Of a DNA stretch of 64,000 nt, positions 60,856-64,000 are shown piece by piece; the stretch's first letter is position 1; each line of letters starts with the position of its first letter. The notes under the pieces were generated by a model that saw nothing but the letters and a program-made list of their open reading frames with translations, was not told the origin of the DNA and did no database searches. The position numbers and the translations under genes are program-made. This DNA comes from Bradyrhizobium diazoefficiens (GTDB lineage: Bacteria > Pseudomonadota > Alphaproteobacteria > Rhizobiales > Xanthobacteraceae): positions 17,778 through 81,777 of the forward strand of contig NZ_JAFCJJ010000029.1 of the NCBI RefSeq assembly GCF_018131015.1. The letters run 5' to 3'.

Positions 60856-61620
60856 ATGCGTTCCTCCTTCCTGATTCAATTGTCCGCTTTGGCGTTGCTC
60901 TGCGCGCTCTCGCTCCGTCCGTCCCAAGGCGCGACCGGGGGCGAGCCGGCCGCGGTGGCGCAGGTCGATATTGCGCCGTGCCTTGCTGCTGCAGCCGCCG
61001 ATGATCTGGACAAAGCGAGCCCGGCCTGCGCCGCGGTGATCGACAACGAGAAGACGGAAAAGCCCGATCGGATCAAGGCGCTGATCGCGCGCGGCGCGCT
61101 CTACGCGCGGCATGACCAGATCGACCGCGCCATCGCCGACGACAGCCGCGCGCTGCTGCTCGATCCCACGCTCGCCGACGTCTTCAACGCCCGCGGCGAG
61201 CTCTGGCTGCGGAAGGGCGACCGGCCCAAGGCGGTGCAGGATTTCGGCGCCGCGCTCCGCATCGATCCGAACCATGAGAAGGCCCGGGCCAATCACAAGG
61301 CGATGGCGCGTGAGCTCGAGCAGATCGGCGCGCGGATGGCGGTCGCCGGCAAGCCCAGCTTCAATTGCGCCCGCGCCGGGCGCGCCGTGGAGAAGGCCAT
61401 CTGTGCCAATCGCGAGCTCGCCGATCTCGACCGCGAGATTTATGCATCCAACGCGCGCGTGATCGGTGAGGCACGCAACGCGGGCGAGGCGAGGGCGCTC
61501 CAGCGCGCGCAGGATGAGTTCGTCGCTCGCCGCAATGCCGGCTACGGGCGGCCCGGCTACGACCTGAAGAAGGCGATGCAGGAGCGGCTGCAGCGGCTGA
61601 ACGGGGTCGACGGGTATTGA
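60856..61620 (+). CDS. Secreted TPR protein with LprI-like C-terminus
   Basis: 254 residues from ATG 60856, which gives a signal peptide (MRSSFLIQLSALALLCALSL). Three TPR-like repeats occupy about 55-160 (LIARGALYARHDQIDRAIAD, GELWLRKGDRPKAVQDFGAA). The C-terminal 80 residues contain FNCARAGRAVEKAICANREL then ADLDREIY, the LprI/DUF1311 signature, whose two cysteines form a disulfide. LprI is a lysozyme inhibitor in mycobacteria. Periplasmic location is likely. Upstream ATG 60811 is an alternative. Confidence 0.82.
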   Translation: MRSSFLIQLSALALLCALSLRPSQGATGGEPAAVAQVDIAPCLAAAAADDLDKASPACAAVIDNEKTEKPDRIKALIARGALYARHDQIDRAIADDSRALLLDPTLADVFNARGELWLRKGDRPKAVQDFGAALRIDPNHEKARANHKAMARELEQIGARMAVAGKPSFNCARAGRAVEKAICANRELADLDREIYASNARVIGEARNAGEARALQRAQDEFVARRNAGYGRPGYDLKKAMQERLQRLNGVDGY

Positions 61621-61628
61621 TGCTTTTC

Positions 61629-61795
61629 GCCTCTCCCCGCGTGCGGGGAGAGGCCGGAATTTGCGCAGCAAATTTCGGGTGAGGGGGAGTCTCCGCGAGT
61701 CCAGCGCTCACCGTCTTTGCGGATGCAGCCCCTCACCCCAACCCTCTCAGCGCGAGCGAAGCTCGTCGCGGCCCCGTAAGAACGGGAAGAGGGAG
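61629..61795. repeat. Composite palindromic intergenic repeat, copy 3
   Basis: Opens with CCTCTCCCCGCGTGCGGGGAGAGG and closes with CCCCGTAAGAACGGG. Here the inner hairpin is GAAATTTGCT-type (GGAATTTGCGCAGCAAATTTC around 61663-61683), not GGATTGCATC, so the frame is shared and the inner stem varies. No gene. Confidence 0.8.
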
Positions 61796-61946
61796 GAAAG
61801 ACTTCATCCTTTTCGGCTTGAACCGCAGCCCGAACCCGGGAAAATACCCCGGAAAACAAGGCCGGCAATTTGATCCTGGTCATGGCGGGACGTCCATCCT
61901 GCCGTCAGGTCAGGTCCAGGCAATAAAAGGGAACGGGAGCGCGGGA
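61796..61946. other. Upstream region of prpE
   Basis: Together with the adjacent repeat this forms a gap of over 300 bases. No gene or other clear feature is seen. It should contain the prpE promoter; a GGGAACGGGAGCGCGGGA stretch just before ATG 61947 may hold its ribosome-binding site. Confidence 0.4.
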
Positions 61947-63857
61947 ATGAATGTCCAGGGACAGAGCAGTTATCACGAGGTCTATGCCCGTTCGCTGGCC
62001 GATCCCGAGGGTTTTTGGGCCGAGGCGGCGAAGGAGATCGACTGGATCGAGCCGCCGAAGAAGATCTTCGACGCCGCACAGGGCGTCTATGGCCGCTGGT
62101 TCCCCGGCGGCGTCGTCAACACCTGCTACAACGCCCTCGACCGCCATGTCGAACGCGGCCGCGCCGGCCAGGTCGCGCTGATCCATGATTCGCCGCTGAC
62201 CGGCGCGATCACCAAATTCACCTATGCCGAGCTGCTGGCCGAGGTGCAGGCGCTCGGCGCCATCATGCAGGATTTCGGCGTCGTCAAGGGCGACCGCGTC
62301 ATCCTCTATATGCCGATGGTGCCGGAGGCCGTGGTCGCGATGCTCGCCTGCGCGCGGATCGGCGCGGTGCACTCCGTGGTGTTCGGCGGCTTTGCCGCCA
62401 AGGAACTCGCCACCCGCATCGACGACGCGCAGCCAAAACTCATTCTCTCCGCGAGCTGCGGCGTCGAGCCCGGCCGCATCGTGCAGTACAAGCCGCTGCT
62501 CGACGAGGCGATCAGGCTCGCATCCGCAAAGCCGAAGGCCTGCATCGTGCTGCAGCGTCCGCAGCTCATCTGCGATCTGACGCCGGGACGCGACTATGAC
62601 TGGGCGAGCCTGCGCCGCAAGGCGATCAACGACGGCAAGAAGGCGCCCTGCGTGCCAGTCGCCGCGACCGATCCGCTCTACATCCTCTACACCTCGGGCA
62701 CGACCGGCATCCCCAAGGGCGTCGTGCGCGACAATGGCGGGCACCTGGTCGCGGTGAAATGGTCGATGTTCAACCTCTACGGCGTCAAGCCCGGCGAGGT
62801 CTGGTGGTGCGGCTCCGACATCGGCTGGGTGGTCGGCCACAGCTACATCATCTACGGCCCGCTGATGCATGGCGCGACCTCGATCATGTATGAGGGCAAG
62901 CCGGTCGGCACGCCCGACGCCGGCGCGTTCTGGCGTGTCATCTCCGAGCACAGGGCGGTCGCCTTCTTCACCGCGCCGACCGCGTTCCGCGCGATCCGGA
63001 AAGAGGATCCGGAAGGAAAATTCATCCGGCAGTATGATCTGTCGAAATTCCGCACGCTGTTCCTCGCCGGCGAGCGCGCCGATCCGCCGACGGTGGAATG
63101 GGCGGAAGCGCAGCTCAAGGTCCCCGTGATCGACCATTGGTGGCAGACCGAGACCGGCTGGTGCATCGCCGGCAATCCGGTGGGGCTGGGCACGCTGCCG
63201 GTGAAGCACGGCTCGCCGACCGTGCCGATGCCGGGCTACCAGGTCGACGTCGTGGACGAAGCCGCAAGGCCGGTCGGCGCGAACACGATGGGCTCGATCG
63301 TGATCAAGCTGCCGATGCCGCCCGGCTGCCTGCCGACGCTGTGGAATCAGGACGCGCGCTTCAAGGAGGCCTACCTCACGGAATTCCCCGGCTACTACAA
63401 GACGTCGGACGCCGGTTACAAGGACGAGGATGGCTATGTCTGGGTGATGGGCCGCACCGACGACATCATCAACGTCGCCGGCCATCGCCTCTCCACCGGC
63501 GGCATGGAGGAGATCCTGGCGTCGCATCCCGACGTCGCCGAATGCGCCGTGCTCGGCATCAAGGACGCGATCAAGGGCGAAGTGCCCTGCGGCTTCCTGG
63601 TGCTGAAGGCCGGGGTGAAGCGCGCGCCCGCCGAGATCGAGAAGGAGATCATCGCGCTGGTGCGCGACAAGCTCGGCCCCGTCGCCGCCTTCAAGCTCGC
63701 CATCACCGTTGGCCGACTGCCCAAGACGCGCTCCGGCAAGATCCTGCGAGGCACCATCAAGAAGATCGCCGACGGCGAGTCCTGGGCCATGCCGGCGACG
63801 ATCGAGGACCCCAAGGTGCTGGACGAGATCGGGGAAGCACTGAAGGGGAGGGTGTGA
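61947..63857 (+). CDS. prpE: Propionyl-CoA synthetase
   Basis: 636 residues of an AMP-forming acyl-CoA ligase. ATP motif YTSGTTGIPKGVVRDNGG, CoA/adenylate motif WWQTETGWCIAGNPVG, and the acetylatable lysine in KTRSGKILRG. The N-terminus YHEVYARSLADPEGFWAEAA and GRWFPGGVVNTCYNALDRHV, with GSDIGWVVGHSYIIYGPLMH, favour the PrpE type over acetyl-CoA synthetase. It activates propionate to propionyl-CoA via propionyl-AMP. ATG 61947 is the start. No prpBCD genes lie in the window. Confidence 0.93.
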   Translation: MNVQGQSSYHEVYARSLADPEGFWAEAAKEIDWIEPPKKIFDAAQGVYGRWFPGGVVNTCYNALDRHVERGRAGQVALIHDSPLTGAITKFTYAELLAEVQALGAIMQDFGVVKGDRVILYMPMVPEAVVAMLACARIGAVHSVVFGGFAAKELATRIDDAQPKLILSASCGVEPGRIVQYKPLLDEAIRLASAKPKACIVLQRPQLICDLTPGRDYDWASLRRKAINDGKKAPCVPVAATDPLYILYTSGTTGIPKGVVRDNGGHLVAVKWSMFNLYGVKPGEVWWCGSDIGWVVGHSYIIYGPLMHGATSIMYEGKPVGTPDAGAFWRVISEHRAVAFFTAPTAFRAIRKEDPEGKFIRQYDLSKFRTLFLAGERADPPTVEWAEAQLKVPVIDHWWQTETGWCIAGNPVGLGTLPVKHGSPTVPMPGYQVDVVDEAARPVGANTMGSIVIKLPMPPGCLPTLWNQDARFKEAYLTEFPGYYKTSDAGYKDEDGYVWVMGRTDDIINVAGHRLSTGGMEEILASHPDVAECAVLGIKDAIKGEVPCGFLVLKAGVKRAPAEIEKEIIALVRDKLGPVAAFKLAITVGRLPKTRSGKILRGTIKKIADGESWAMPATIEDPKVLDEIGEALKGRV

Positions 63858-63889
63858 CGCGCCGGTCGTCAGGCCAGCGACGTGCGATG

Positions 63890-64000
63890 CCAGCCACCAA
63901 CTTCGGTGTCATCGCCCGCGCAGTGTTTAGACCGGAGACATAGCTGACACCTGTTCGGACACATCACTGACAGGTTGGTCATTGGTCAAGTCGATTGATG
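63890..64000. mobile_element. Possible edge of an insertion sequence, cut by window end
   Basis: GTGTTTAGACCGGAGACATAGC then TGACACCTGTTCGGACACATCA and CTGACAGGTTGGTC resemble the ends of IS481-type elements in rhizobia that I recall, with short inverted pieces (ACCTGT / ACAGGT). No transposase is visible because the window ends at 64000. Confidence 0.4.

Noticed and set aside
61905..63527. 540-residue minus-strand frame across prpE
   Set aside because: Antisense shadow; repetitive Arg/Asp/His composition and no ribosome-binding site.
1..64000. CRISPR arrays and rRNA genes
   Set aside because: No regularly spaced direct repeats with unique spacers, and no rRNA sequence, were seen.

Overview
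The window is high-GC DNA (roughly 63-65% by eye) from an alphaproteobacterium, most likely a Bradyrhizobium or close relative. The pointers are the order hisD / UPF0262 / low-molecular-weight phosphatase / maf / yacG / tRNA-Phe, families I associate with Bradyrhizobium (DUF6064, DUF6496, DUF4189, DUF1850 with a TAXI-TRAP system), and several kinds of intergenic palindromic repeat. It is a chromosomal mosaic: short operons of metabolic genes mixed with secreted proteins of unknown function and a few accessory loci. No complete transposase gene, CRISPR array, rRNA or prophage was seen.

Layout. 1-5.5 kb: carbon-phosphorus lyase operon, phnI (3' end only), phnJ, phnK, phnL, phnM, phnN, followed by a PPOX-type flavoprotein. 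The phn genes overlap or nearly touch. 5.5-7.4 kb: an SDR gene whose 3' end is repeated about 0.94 kb away, on the far side of an AT-richer insert carrying one secreted protein. 7.8-14.7 kb: a small basic protein, alpha/beta hydrolase with metY, chemoreceptor, bestrophin-like membrane protein, LLM monooxygenase. 14.9-15.8 kb: a Tae4/Tai4-like type VI amidase effector and immunity pair with no secretion genes beside it. 16-22 kb: a Tat-exported dioxygenase-fold protein with a haem-type membrane protein, a membrane-anchored ClpP-like protease, an AraC regulator and a DUF6064 protein. 22.3-25.4 kb: a secreted caspase-like protein translationally coupled to a secreted papain-like protease. 25.4-29.7 kb: a gene-free repeat-like block, tRNA-Thr(GGT), a cNMP-domain thioredoxin-reductase-like flavoprotein and an EthD protein. 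29.9-33.6 kb: hisD and housekeeping genes through tRNA-Phe(GAA).

34.1-38.5 kb holds the most interesting locus, a RiPP (TOMM-type) gene set on the minus strand. A 151-residue precursor has 17 cysteines, all in its last 63 residues, behind a leader that looks like a Sec signal peptide. It is followed by a fused E1-like/YcaO cyclodehydratase and a SagB-type flavin dehydrogenase. These three could together make a poly-thiazole peptide; no transporter or immunity gene is adjacent.

38.7-53.6 kb: VOC protein, hybrid histidine kinase, RibD-like reductase with an amine-oxidase-like flavoprotein, isochorismatase-like hydrolase, aldo/keto reductase, Nudix hydrolase and several secreted proteins of unknown role. 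53.8-58.2 kb: TAXI-TRAP transporter (binding protein, fused permease, DUF1850) and an SDR. 58.3-63.9 kb: a membrane protein, a Na+/H+ antiporter, a TPR/LprI-like secreted protein and propionyl-CoA synthetase prpE. The last ~110 bases may be the edge of an insertion sequence. Gene calls come from reading translations and motifs; no database search was possible.
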